Assembly (NCBI GenBank): GCA_016703645.1
Contig: JADJBR010000009.1
Location: 1,065,501 to 1,129,500, forward strand
DNA: 64,000 bases
Origin: Zoogloea sp.
GTDB taxonomy: Bacteria; Pseudomonadota; Gammaproteobacteria; Burkholderiales; Rhodocyclaceae
Direction: 5' to 3'
A program made the position numbers and the translations under genes. Position 1 is the stretch's first letter. The number at the start of each line of letters is the position of its first letter. The notes under the pieces were generated by a model. That model made no database searches, had not been told where the DNA came from, and saw only the letters and a program-made list of their open reading frames with translations. Below are positions 11,837 to 19,325 of the stretch, in pieces.

Positions 11837-12154
11837 ATGAAATATTCGTTTGTTCTTGCCGCTCTGCTGGTGACCGTGGCCAGTGGCGGCGCTCTTGCTG
11901 CAGATCCGGCCGCCGCTGCCCAGAAGGCCGGTTGCATGGCCTGTCATGCCATGGACAAGAAGCTGGTGGGTCCCTCGTTCAAGGACATAGCGGCCAAGTA
12001 CAAGGGGCAGGGCGATGCCGTCGCCAAGCTCAGCGACAAGGTACGCAAGGGTGGTAGTGGTGTGTGGGGGCCGATCCCGATGCCGCCCAATCCCGATACG
12101 AAGATTGGCGATGCGGACCTGAAGGAGATGCTGGCCTGGATCCTGAAGGCCTGA
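11837..12154 (+). CDS. nirM: Cytochrome c551/c8-type electron donor (NirM-like)
   Basis: The 105-residue precursor has a signal peptide (cleavage near GGALA-AD), a single CMACH heme site and a downstream Met in IPMPPNP suited to be the sixth heme ligand. These are features of small class I cytochromes c551 that feed electrons to NirS in the periplasm. ATG 11837 is chosen over the in-frame TTG at 11831 because AAGGGGA lies six bases before it. It follows nirS by 65 bp and is probably co-transcribed. The exact assignment (nirM versus another c8 cytochrome) comes from position. A GC-rich hairpin follows the stop. Confidence 0.88.
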   Translation: MKYSFVLAALLVTVASGGALAADPAAAAQKAGCMACHAMDKKLVGPSFKDIAAKYKGQGDAVAKLSDKVRKGGSGVWGPIPMPPNPDTKIGDADLKEMLAWILKA

Positions 12155-12167
12155 GCGGCCCCTGCAG

Positions 12168-12190
12168 GGGTGCCCTGCTTCCGGGCGCCC
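12168..12190 (+). terminator. Possible terminator hairpin after nirM
   Basis: GGGTGCCC and GGGCGCCC form an 8-bp stem (one G-U pair) around a 7-base loop, 13 bases after the nirM stop. There is no T-run, so it could also be an RNA-stabilising stem. Confidence 0.35.
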
Positions 12191-12229
12191 CAGAGGGGAC
12201 CGGAAATGCAGGTGATCAACGGCCAGTGC
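12190..12229 (+). repeat. 40-bp inverted repeat, left copy
   Basis: The sequence containing AAATGCAGGTGATCAACGGC recurs in reverse complement at 14045-14084 with about 38 of 40 bases identical. The pair brackets the IS1111-group element and its flanking hairpin repeats. No protein is encoded. Its nature is unknown; it looks like part of a non-autonomous mobile repeat. Confidence 0.7.
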
Positions 12230-12240
12230 GGTAGATCCTG

Positions 12241-12310
12241 TGGGGTCGAATGAATTGGCTATGTTCGCGTTAAGTGTGGAAAGCGCTTTCGCCCCGACAG
12301 GGAAGGCTTG
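12241..12310 (+). repeat. Dispersed palindromic repeat, copy A (truncated)
   Basis: It begins TGGGGTCGAATGAATTGGC and continues with GCGTTAAGTGTGGAAAGCGC. The first 39 bases are repeated in reverse complement at 14439-14477. A further direct copy lies at 50502-50570, upstream of nirC. In copy B the inner part is preserved and shows that the whole unit is a long palindrome, so this looks like half of a MITE-like element. It lies in the 436-bp gene-free stretch between nirM and the transposase, which otherwise holds only the repeats listed here. Confidence 0.68.
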
Positions 12311-12350
12311 TGCCCTTACTTACGGGCGTTCCGATGTTTTGCGTATCGTT

Positions 12351-12402
12351 GGCCGGGATTTCGCCCCGGCGGGCGACCTCCTTTCTTGCTTCGCCAAGAA
12401 AG
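12351..12402 (+). repeat. REP-like hairpin repeat split by the IS element
   Basis: It has a GC-rich arm (GGCCGGGATTTCGCCCCGGC) followed by a hairpin with stem CTTTCTTG (12381-12388) and CAAGAAAG (12395-12402). Its continuation, GAGGCAAAGAAGGCGACCCG, resumes at 13918 after the IS. A related uninterrupted unit in opposite orientation lies at 14218-14283. Repeats of this make-up are widespread in betaproteobacterial intergenic regions. Confidence 0.68.
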
Positions 12403-12590
12403 ATGATATGGACGCCTCCCGCCCACCTCCGCCCACGAAATGACCGACTGCCGGTGCTGACACCGTCAAAGCGGTTCGGCAAGGGGGAAAGGCCCCTCCT
12501 GCGGTGCTGAAGGGGGGGAACCTCGCGTCTGACGGCATCAAGTGCCAAAGTGGAGTTCCGAACAACCACCTGCGACGAGAGGTCCCCGAG

Positions 12591-13609
12591 ATGAATGCTA
12601 CAACGTACGGCATGGATATCGCCAAGAACGTTTTCCAGGTTCACTGGGTTGATGGCAACACGGGAGAGATCTGCCGCAAGAAGCTCCCGCGCGGCAAAGT
12701 GACCGAATTCTTCGCCGTGCGTCCGGCCGGTCGGATCGCCATGGAAGCGTGCGGCGGCGCCCACCACTGGGGGCGCACCCTCGGTCCGCTGGGCCATCAG
12801 ATCGAATTGTTGCCCACGCACCAGGTCCGCCCCTTCATCAGCGGCAACAAGGATGACGCGGCCGACGCCCGGGGATCTGGCTGGCGGCCCAACACGGAGA
12901 CATCCGCCGGGTGGCGGTCAAGAGCAGCGAGCAGCAAGCCATGCTCAGCCTGCACCGCATGCGCACCCACTGGGTCAGCGTCCGGACAGCGACGGTGAAT
13001 GCCCTGCGCGGGCTGCTCTACGAATTTGGCGTGACCCTTCCCCGAGGTCGGCACTCAGGCCTGCGACAACTGGCCCAGCAGCGGGCCGAGATCAACGACG
13101 CCGTGCCGGCGGTCATGGTGCGGCTGGTGGACGATCAACTGCTCGCCCTTGCGGACATCGAACGGCACGTCCAAGCGATGGAAGAGGAGATCAGCCTGAT
13201 GCTCAAGAGCCAGGAAAGCGCCCGTCGTCTGCGTGACACCCCGGGGATCGGCGTTCTCGGCGCCACCGCCCTGGCAGCGACCCTGGGCGATGGCACGAGT
13301 TGGCGCAACGGGCGTGAATTTGCCTGCTGCCTCGGTCTTGCTCCGGGTCATCGGGGCACGGGCGGCAAAGTGCGCATAGGGAGCATCAGCAAGCGTGGGA
13401 ACGCCTACCTGCGAACCCTGCTGATCAACGGCGCCCGCGCTTTGGCCAGCCGCGAGCACCCGGCCCCGTGGATCGTGGCGCTGCTGGGGAGGCGCCCCTT
13501 CAACGTGGTGGTGGTCGCCATCGCGCACAAGCTGGCACGCATCGCGTGGGCTTTGGTGGCGCATGGGCGGGCCTACGAAGCGAGCTGGAAAGCGTCAGCT
13601 CCCCGGTAG
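12591..13609 (+). pseudogene. IS1111-group transposase, frameshifted
   Basis: The N-terminal half (frame of ATG 12591, GAGAGG upstream) shows YGMDIAKNVFQVHW, MEACGGAHHWGR and NKDDAADAR, which carry the acidic residues of the RuvC-like DEDD domain. At 12871-12874 the frame breaks: family proteins continue AADARAIWLAAQHGD, and that sequence resumes in the next frame from ATC 12875 to the stop at 13609. A single lost base in GCCCGGG(C)GATC explains it. The second half contains the IS110/IS1111 C-terminal domain (DTPGIGVLGATALA, GHRGTGGKVRIG, SKRGNAYLRTLLINGARA). Intact, the protein would be about 340 residues. No programmed-frameshift signal is evident, so the gene is probably dead. Confidence 0.85.
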
Positions 13610-13899
13610 CGAGTGTAGGCGCGGTGTAAGCCCGTGCTCCATGATCAAAGGCGTGGTGACGCCCCACAGTGTGCATAGGTGAGTTGATGACGTGATGGCA
13701 AAGCGGTCAGACCGTGGGTTGGCAAGGCAGATTGCCTCCTTGGGCGAGCCCCGTGCAAAGCCCCAAAGAAAGATGAGCCCCAACCTCGCGAATGACCATC
13801 AGGGCCCGCAGCGGACAAGCGTCCGGACTGCACCAACAGGCCGGATATAAGACCGCAATGAATCCGCCGAGCCAAAACTCAAAAACTTGCTTGTCACAC
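13610..13899 (+). ncRNA. Candidate bridge-RNA region of the IS1111-group element
   Basis: About 290 bases of noncoding DNA lie between the transposase stop and the right inverted repeat. IS110-family recombinases use a structured bridge RNA from the element's noncoding end, and in the IS1111 group that end is the one after the transposase. Several short complementary segments are present (for example GGCAAGGCAGATTGCC near 13720-13735). I have not folded it or matched its guide loops, so this rests on family knowledge and position. Confidence 0.3.
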
Positions 13900-14044
13900 G
13901 GGAGGCGTCCATATAAGGAGGCAAAGAAGGCGACCCGCCACCCCCGGTCGGCCTGCGGCCGACTTCCCCGCCTGCTGGTGCGCTGCTCGGCGGGGTCGGA
14001 ACGGGCTTTTCGGATGCACCGAGCCCCTGCGGAACTTGAGTCGA

Positions 14045-14084
14045 GCACTGGCCGTTGATCACCTGCATTTCCTCTCCCCTCTGG
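14045..14084 (-). repeat. 40-bp inverted repeat, right copy
   Basis: Reverse complement of 12190-12229 with about two mismatches. It lies in the gene-free stretch 13918-14566 between the IS element and hpt. That stretch otherwise holds the resumed REP-like sequence (13918-13940), the REP-like hairpin at 14218-14283 and repeat copy B at 14376-14477. I see no gene in it. Confidence 0.7.
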
Positions 14085-14217
14085 CGCGCCGACTGGAGGT
14101 GATGACGGGCGGAAAAGGGCTTCGCATGTCTGAGCCCGCAGGGCGAGTTTGCGAAGACCCCGCCCGGCATTGCCGGAAGGAGGGAACCCCCGAAGGGGGC
14201 GCGACAGCGGGGTACGT

Positions 14218-14283
14218 TTCTTTGCCTTCTTTCTTGTCGTACAACAAGAAAGAAGGTCGCCCGCCGGGGGCGAGTCCCCGGCC
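14218..14283 (-). repeat. REP-like hairpin repeat, uninterrupted copy
   Basis: A perfect 13-bp stem, CCTTCTTTCTTGT (14225-14237) with ACAAGAAAGAAGG (14244-14256), is followed by the GC-rich arm GCCCGCCGGGGGCGAGTCCC. It is the same unit as 12351-12402 in opposite orientation and shows what the IS target looked like before insertion. Confidence 0.7.
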
Positions 14284-14375
14284 AATGTGACGTCGTACAA
14301 CGGAAAGCCGCCCGTAATGGCTCAACGGTTCAAGGTCGAAGGGAGGGACTCAACGACATTCGGATAAAGTCTGAA

Positions 14376-14477
14376 AAGCGCTTCACCCCTGACAGGCAAG
14401 GCTCACCGAGCCCGGTGCGCCTGCCAGGGGCAGGGTCTACATACCTAACGCGAACATAGCCAATGAATTCGACCCCA
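14376..14477 (-). repeat. Dispersed palindromic repeat, copy B
   Basis: Bases 14439-14477 are an inverted copy of the terminus at 12241-12279 (roughly 34 of 39 identical). The inner part contains AGCGCTTCACCCCTGACAGG and its near-palindromic partner CCTGCCAGGGGCAGGG, separated by CACCGAGCCCGGTG. The whole unit could fold into a long cruciform or RNA stem. The outer left arm of this copy is missing or degenerate. Confidence 0.65.
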
Positions 14478-14566
14478 TGGGCCCTCCAGTCAGCGTCAGT
14501 GCCTCCGGAAAGCCCCTTTCGCCTCATCCAGCGGGTGAGCCGGCCCTCGCCATCCGAGGCCGGGCT

Positions 14567-15124
14567 TCAGTGCCCCTTTAGGGCATAGATGCCCGGTGCG
14601 TTGCGCCAGTAGCCCTTGTAGTCCATGCCACCGCCGAAAAGGAAGCGGTCGGCCACGTCCAGCCCGGTGAAATCGGCGCGCATCCCCGGATAGGCCTTGC
14701 GGTCGTGCACCTTGTGCACCAGCACTGCCGAGTGCACCTCGCGGGCCCCTTCCTGCTTCAGGTAATCGATGATCGCTGCCAGGGTGTGGCCTTCGTCGAG
14801 GATGTCGTCGAGGACCAGCACATTGCGGTCGCGCAGGTCTTGGGTGGGGCGGACGCGCCAGTCCAGCAGCGTGCCCTGCAGGGCGTGGCCGTAGCGGGTG
14901 GCGTGGAGGTAGGCCAGTTCGAGGGGGAAGGGCAGGCGCGGCAGCAGGCGCCCGGCGAGGATCAGCCCGCCGTTCATCACCACGTACACCAGCGGGTTCT
15001 TGTCCTGCAGGCGTACGGTGATGTCGGCGGCGAGCTGGTTGAGGGCGGCATCCACTTCCGCGGGGGTGCACAGGCAGTCCGCTTCCTCGCGGGCGCGGCG
15101 GATTTCTTCCAGATCGACGGTCAT
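14567..15124 (-). CDS. hpt: Hypoxanthine-guanine phosphoribosyltransferase
   Basis: This 185-residue cytoplasmic purine-salvage enzyme makes IMP or GMP from hypoxanthine or guanine and PRPP. The PRPP-binding signature reads VLVLDDILDEGHTLAAI (residues about 97-113). The flexible-loop and purine-binding C-terminus (VADRFLFGGGMDYKGYWRN) are present, and length is normal for the type I family. The start is ATG 15124. The yqjK/E/D genes lie 16 bp or more upstream on the same strand, so read-through is likely. Assignment to hypoxanthine-guanine rather than xanthine specificity follows overall resemblance. Confidence 0.9.
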   Translation of the reverse strand: MTVDLEEIRRAREEADCLCTPAEVDAALNQLAADITVRLQDKNPLVYVVMNGGLILAGRLLPRLPFPLELAYLHATRYGHALQGTLLDWRVRPTQDLRDRNVLVLDDILDEGHTLAAIIDYLKQEGAREVHSAVLVHKVHDRKAYPGMRADFTGLDVADRFLFGGGMDYKGYWRNAPGIYALKGH

Positions 15125-15140
15125 GGCAGTACGGTGGAGT

Positions 15141-15425
15141 TCAGGAAATCAGGTTGCGGGCGCGGCGCAGCAGCTGCCAGCCCAGCCAGCCACGGCGGGC
15201 CCAGCGCAGGGCCGCCCGGGGCCGGGCGACCAGCAGGAAGAGGGCCAGGCCGGAAAGGATGGGGGCGTTGTTGCGGGCCCACAGCACGCCATTTACCACC
15301 CGGTCGACGCCGTGGAACACAGGGGTGAAGGCCTGGGCATGATGAATCAGGGCCTCGCGCTGTTCGGCGCTGCGGGCTTGCAGGCGCTGCTTGCGCAGGG
15401 CCAGTTCGACGAGCTCGGGTTTCAT
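15141..15425 (-). CDS. YqjK-like small protein
   Basis: This 94-residue protein starts at ATG 15425, which overlaps the upstream stop as ATGA. The first half is charged and helical (MKPELVELALRKQRLQARSA), followed by a hydrophobic stretch around NAPILSGLALFLLVARP and a basic Trp-rich tail. That layout and the order after YqjD- and YqjE-like genes match the yqjK gene of enterobacterial yqjDEK operons. Its biochemical function is unknown; it is presumed membrane-associated. Confidence 0.7.
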   Translation of the reverse strand: MKPELVELALRKQRLQARSAEQREALIHHAQAFTPVFHGVDRVVNGVLWARNNAPILSGLALFLLVARPRAALRWARRGWLGWQLLRRARNLIS

Positions 15426-15805
15426 TCCCGGGGGCGCAGGGCTTCCCGGTCCTGGGCGATCTCGGCCAGGCTGGAAGCAAACAGGCGCGAACCGGAGCGC
15501 AGGCGACCGGCCGCCCGGGTGGCCGCCCACACGCCGGCGATGAACAGGCCGGTGGTGCCCAGGCCCAGGGCCAGCAGGCGATGGCTGTCCCAGAACAGCA
15601 CGGTGAGGAAGGCCATCAGAAAGATCACGCCGAAGCCGATGAACAGGGCGGCGAGCACCGTATCGAACAGGAAACCGCCGGCGCGCAGCTTTTCTTCCTT
15701 GATTTCGACGGAGAAGAGTTCGAGCCGGGTCTGGAGCGTGGCCAGACCCGAATCGGCGAGCCCCTTCAGGGACTCGCCGAGGCGCGTGGGCGCGGGATCG
15801 CTCAT
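15422..15805 (-). CDS. YqjE-like (phage holin superfamily 3.6) membrane protein
   Basis: This 127-residue protein has an amphipathic N-terminus and two transmembrane helices (about LAALFIGFGVIFLMAFLTVL and ALGLGTTGLFIAGVWAAT), the usual layout of the YqjE/DUF1469 family. The start is ATG 15805; an in-frame GTG at 15818 directly after the previous stop is the alternative, and neither has a good ribosome site. The middle gene of the yqjD-E-K set, it overlaps yqjK by 4 bp. YqjE proteins sit in the inner membrane; no reaction is known. Confidence 0.78.
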   Translation of the reverse strand: MSDPAPTRLGESLKGLADSGLATLQTRLELFSVEIKEEKLRAGGFLFDTVLAALFIGFGVIFLMAFLTVLFWDSHRLLALGLGTTGLFIAGVWAATRAAGRLRSGSRLFASSLAEIAQDREALRPRE

Positions 15806-15820
15806 GGGGGAGCGAGGCAC

Positions 15821-16129
15821 TTAGCGGCGGTTGACCAGCAGGCCGAGGAGGAAGCCGACACCGGCAGCCACGCCGACAGCCTTCCACGGGTTGTCGTGCA
15901 CGTAGTCGTCGGTGGCGCGGGCGGCCGCCTTGGTCTTCTGGACCACGGCGGCTTCCAGGTCCTGCAGCTTGTACTTGGCGGCGCTGAGCTTCTCGGTGAG
16001 GCGGCCGCGCACGTCGGCGACCTTGTCCCCGGCCTGGCCGGCGGTGAGCTTCAGCAGCTCTTCGGTATCGGCTACAACGGCCTTGAAATCGGAAACCAGT
16101 TTGTCCTTGGTGGCTTGTGCTTCGCTCAT
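15821..16129 (-). CDS. ElaB/YqjD/DUF883 family membrane-anchored ribosome-binding protein
   Basis: The product is 102 residues: a long helical, charged region, then HDNPWKAVGVAAGVGFLLGLLVNRR at the C-terminus (a single membrane anchor ending in the RR typical of the family). The E. coli relatives YqjD, ElaB and YgaM bind 70S/100S ribosomes and tether them to the inner membrane in stationary phase. The start at ATG 16129 has GGAGAG six bases upstream. It is the first gene of the yqjD-E-K group. Confidence 0.88.
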   Translation of the reverse strand: MSEAQATKDKLVSDFKAVVADTEELLKLTAGQAGDKVADVRGRLTEKLSAAKYKLQDLEAAVVQKTKAAARATDDYVHDNPWKAVGVAAGVGFLLGLLVNRR

Positions 16130-16204
16130 GGTGCTCTCCAGGTGAAAGGCGATGAAAGGTGTGTGGGCCGGTGGTCTGCGGCCACCTGTATATCCGGACC
16201 TAGG

Positions 16205-19200
16205 CTAATCCGATTTGTTCCCGGTGGCAATGCAGGTGGCTTGCCTTATGTGGGCTGGAGAACGCTGGAACAGTCGCGCCAGCAGGTTTTCGAGATCGTC
16301 CACGTAGGTGTATACCGCAGGAACCACCAGCAGGCTGAGCAGGGTCGAGCTGATCAGGCCGCCGATCACGGCGATGGCCATCGGCGCGCGGAAGCTCGGG
16401 TCGGCGCCCAGGCCCATGGCGATGGGCAGCATGCCGGCACCCATGGCCAGGGAAGTCATGACGATGGGGCGGGCGCGTTTGCGGCAGGCATCCACCAGGG
16501 CGTCGAAGCGGTTCATCTCCACGCCACCGCGGCCACGACGGGCCTCGATGGCGTATTCGATGAGCAGGATCGAGTTCTTGGTCACCACGCCCATCAGCAT
16601 CAAGAGGCCGATCAGCGAGGGCATGGAGAAGCTGCTGCGGGTGGCCAGCAGGGCCACGAAGGCCCCGCCGATGGCCAGGGGCAGGGCCGCCAGGATGGTC
16701 ACCGGCTGGGTGAAGCCCCGGAACAGCAGCACCAGCACCATGTAGATGCACAGCACGCCGATGCCCATGGCCAGGCCGAAGCTGCCGAACAGCTCCTGCA
16801 TCATCTCGGCGTCCCCGGAATCGGCCAGGCGTACTCCGGGGGGCAGGTTCTGCAGGGTCGGCAGGGCCAGTGCCTCGTTGTACACCTCGCCCAGCTCGCG
16901 CTGACCGAGCTCCACCTCGAGGATCACGTTGCGACTGCGGTCCAGACGGTTCACCTGGGCGGGGCCGCTATCCATGCTGATGCTGGCCACGTTGGCGAGC
17001 TGCACCGGGCCGTTCTTGCCCGGCACGGTGAGGCGGCCGATGGCCTCCAGGTCGGCACGCACGGCGTTGGGCAGACGCACCCGGATGGGTACCTGGCGGC
17101 GCTCCAGGTTGAGCTTGGCCAAACCGACGTCGTAGTCGCCGGCGGTGGCCACGCGCACCGTCTCGCCGATGGCATCAGCTGTCACACCCAGGTCGGCAGC
17201 CCGGGCGAAATCCGGGCGCAGCACCACTTCGGGACGCACCAGGCTGGCGCTGGAGGTGATGTTGCCGACCCCCTTGAGGGTGCGCAGGTCGCGGGTGGCG
17301 GCCTGGGCCACCACGGCGAGGGCGGCCGGGTCGTCGCTCTTCAGTACCAGGATCATCTTCACCCCGGAGTCGGCCGGGCCGACCGTGACGCGCACGCCCG
17401 GCAGCAGGCCGAGGCGCTCGCGCATCTCCACCTCCACCGCCTGCTGGTTGCGGTGGCGTTCGGTGCGATGGCTGAGGGTGACGGTGAGCACCGCCCGGCG
17501 TACTTCGGCCGCTGCGCCGGGGTTGAAGCCGTCACCGGCGGCACCGCCGCCGATGGAGCTGAAGACCGCCTTCACGTCGGGCATCGTGGCGATGGCGGCG
17601 CGGGCGGTTTCGGCGGCTGCCCAGGTCTCCTTGAGGGTGCTGCCCGGCGGCAGCTCCACATTCACCAGGGTCTGGGCCCGGTCGGCCGGGGGCACGAAGC
17701 CGGTGGGCAGCAGCGGGATCAGCATCACCGAGCCGACAAAGAAGGCGATGGCGCCGAGCAGGGTCAGGAAGCGGTGGCGCAGGCACCACTGCATGCTGCG
17801 CATGTAGGTGCGCATGATGCGGCCCTCCGGCATCTCCCCCTGGGCCGCCGGGCGCATGAAGTAGGCCGCCATCATGGGTGTGAGCAGGCGCGCCACCACC
17901 AGCGAGGCGATGATGGCGAGCACCGCGGTCCACCCGAACTGCTTGAAGAACTTGCCGGCGATGCCGGCCATGAAGGCCGTGGGCAGGAACACCGCCACCA
18001 GGGCGAAGGTGGTGGCGATGACCGCCATGCCGATCTCGTCGGCGGCTTCCAGGGCTGCTTGCAGGGGCGTCTTGCCCATGCGCAGGTGGCGGGCGATGTT
18101 CTCGATCTCGACGATGGCATCGTCCACCAGGATGCCCACCACCAGGGCCAGGGACAGCAGGGTGACGGTGTTGAGGGTGAAGCCGAACCAGGCCATGCCC
18201 AGAAAGGTGGGAATCACCGACAGGGGCAGGGCCAGGGCGGCGACGAGGGTGGCGCGCCAGTCGCGCAGGAACCACCACACCACCAGCACCGCCAGCAGGG
18301 CGCCCTCGTAGAGCAGTTGCATGGAGCCGTCGAAGTTCTCCTGCACGGCGGCCACGTTGTCGTAGGCGTGGGTGAAGCGCAGCTCCGGGTGGGCGGCCTG
18401 CAGTTCGGCCACCGCCTTCACCACGCCTTCCGTCACCGTGATCTCGCTGGCGCCCCGGGTGCGCGAGACCTCGAAGCCCACCACCGGCTTGCCGTCGAGC
18501 AGGGCCACCGAGCGGCGTTCGGCGGTGGTGTCGGTGATGGTGGCGATGCGCTCCAGGCGCACGCTGCGCCCGCCGGGCAGGGGAATGTCCATGGCCGCCA
18601 GGGCCTGGGCACTGGCGACGGTGGCGATGGTGCGCACGGCCTGTTCGCCGCCGCCCACATCACCGCGGCCGCCGGGGGCCTCAAGCTGGGCCTTGCGTAG
18701 CTGGCGGGACACGTCGGCGGCGCTGACGCCGAGGGCGGCCATGCGGTCGGCGTCCAGCTCCACACGCAGCTCGCGGGTCAGGCCGCCCATGCGCTTGACG
18801 GCGCCCACGCCCTTCACCGCCAGCAGGCGGCGGGTCACGCTGTCGTCCACCAGCCAGCTCAGGGCCTCCTCATCGAGGGTGTCGGAGGTGAGGGTCCAGG
18901 CGCCCAGGGGCCGGCCGGCGGTGAGAATCTTCGCCACCACCGGGTCGCGCACGTCGGCGGGGAGGTCGGAGCGTACCCGGCTGACGGCGGCGCGAACCTC
19001 GGTCTCGGCCTCGTTGGCGTTCTTTTCCAGCTCGAACTCGATGGAGATCGTCACCTCCCCGTCGAGGATGGTGGTGTACATCTTCTTGATCTGGGCCAGG
19101 GTCGCAATGCTGTTCTCCAGCTTGCGGGCGACCTCGGTTTCCAGGGTGCCGGGGGCGGCGCCGGGCAGGCTGGCGCTGACCGTGACCACCGGTAGTTCGA

Positions 19201-19318
19201 TGTCCGGGAAATCCTGGATGCCGGCGCCCCGGAAGGCCAGCAGGCCGGCCAGGGTGAGCAGGGCGAAGAGCAGGATCGCCGGGATGGGATTGCGGATGGA
19301 GAGGGCGGAGAAGTTCAT
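16205..19318 (-). CDS. RND efflux transporter permease (AcrB/MexB-like HAE1 family)
   Basis: This is a 1037-residue inner-membrane proton/drug antiporter. The start is ATG 19318 (MNFSALSIRNPIPA), 7 bp after the stop of the adaptor gene; the longer in-frame ORF to 19465 overlaps that gene. Twelve membrane helices with two large periplasmic loops are evident. The proton-relay aspartates of TM4 are present in LVVGILVDDAIVEIENIARH, and the second repeat shows LIGLLMLMGVVTKNSILLIEYA. Together with the adaptor and the outer-membrane channel it forms a tripartite pump. It is the last gene of a TetR-led operon. Substrates cannot be predicted reliably. Confidence 0.94.
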   Translation of the reverse strand: MNFSALSIRNPIPAILLFALLTLAGLLAFRGAGIQDFPDIELPVVTVSASLPGAAPGTLETEVARKLENSIATLAQIKKMYTTILDGEVTISIEFELEKNANEAETEVRAAVSRVRSDLPADVRDPVVAKILTAGRPLGAWTLTSDTLDEEALSWLVDDSVTRRLLAVKGVGAVKRMGGLTRELRVELDADRMAALGVSAADVSRQLRKAQLEAPGGRGDVGGGEQAVRTIATVASAQALAAMDIPLPGGRSVRLERIATITDTTAERRSVALLDGKPVVGFEVSRTRGASEITVTEGVVKAVAELQAAHPELRFTHAYDNVAAVQENFDGSMQLLYEGALLAVLVVWWFLRDWRATLVAALALPLSVIPTFLGMAWFGFTLNTVTLLSLALVVGILVDDAIVEIENIARHLRMGKTPLQAALEAADEIGMAVIATTFALVAVFLPTAFMAGIAGKFFKQFGWTAVLAIIASLVVARLLTPMMAAYFMRPAAQGEMPEGRIMRTYMRSMQWCLRHRFLTLLGAIAFFVGSVMLIPLLPTGFVPPADRAQTLVNVELPPGSTLKETWAAAETARAAIATMPDVKAVFSSIGGGAAGDGFNPGAAAEVRRAVLTVTLSHRTERHRNQQAVEVEMRERLGLLPGVRVTVGPADSGVKMILVLKSDDPAALAVVAQAATRDLRTLKGVGNITSSASLVRPEVVLRPDFARAADLGVTADAIGETVRVATAGDYDVGLAKLNLERRQVPIRVRLPNAVRADLEAIGRLTVPGKNGPVQLANVASISMDSGPAQVNRLDRSRNVILEVELGQRELGEVYNEALALPTLQNLPPGVRLADSGDAEMMQELFGSFGLAMGIGVLCIYMVLVLLFRGFTQPVTILAALPLAIGGAFVALLATRSSFSMPSLIGLLMLMGVVTKNSILLIEYAIEARRGRGGVEMNRFDALVDACRKRARPIVMTSLAMGAGMLPIAMGLGADPSFRAPMAIAVIGGLISSTLLSLLVVPAVYTYVDDLENLLARLFQRSPAHIRQATCIATGNKSD

Positions 19319-19325
19319 GGCGCGC

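Larger units (their letters stand above)
12403..13917 (+). mobile_element. IS110-family, IS1111-group insertion sequence (inactive)
   Basis: The element has a DEDD-type transposase gene (frameshifted) and 15-bp perfect subterminal inverted repeats: ATATGGACGCCTCCC at 12406-12420 and its reverse complement at 13900-13914. Subterminal repeats set a few bases inside the ends are characteristic of the IS1111 group, as is the long noncoding stretch after the transposase. It sits directly after the 3' stem of a REP-like hairpin, and comparison with the related repeat at 14218-14283 places the ends within a few bases of 12403 and 13917. No target duplication is visible, as expected for this family. 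Confidence 0.82.

Noticed and set aside
12871-12875. Programmed frameshift in the transposase
   Set aside because: No slippery heptamer or stimulatory structure is evident, and IS110/IS1111 transposases are normally made from one frame; a one-base deletion is simpler.
12241-14477. Composite transposon bounded by the inverted repeats
   Set aside because: The repeats are short, one copy recurs singly at 50.5 kb, no second IS copy or target duplication is seen, and the content is only repeats and one IS.
15581-18700. Long plus-strand open frame (over 1000 codons) opposite the RND permease
   Set aside because: It is antisense to a complete RND transporter gene with all family motifs; the His/Gly/Gln-rich translation is typical of the opposite strand of GC-rich genes.
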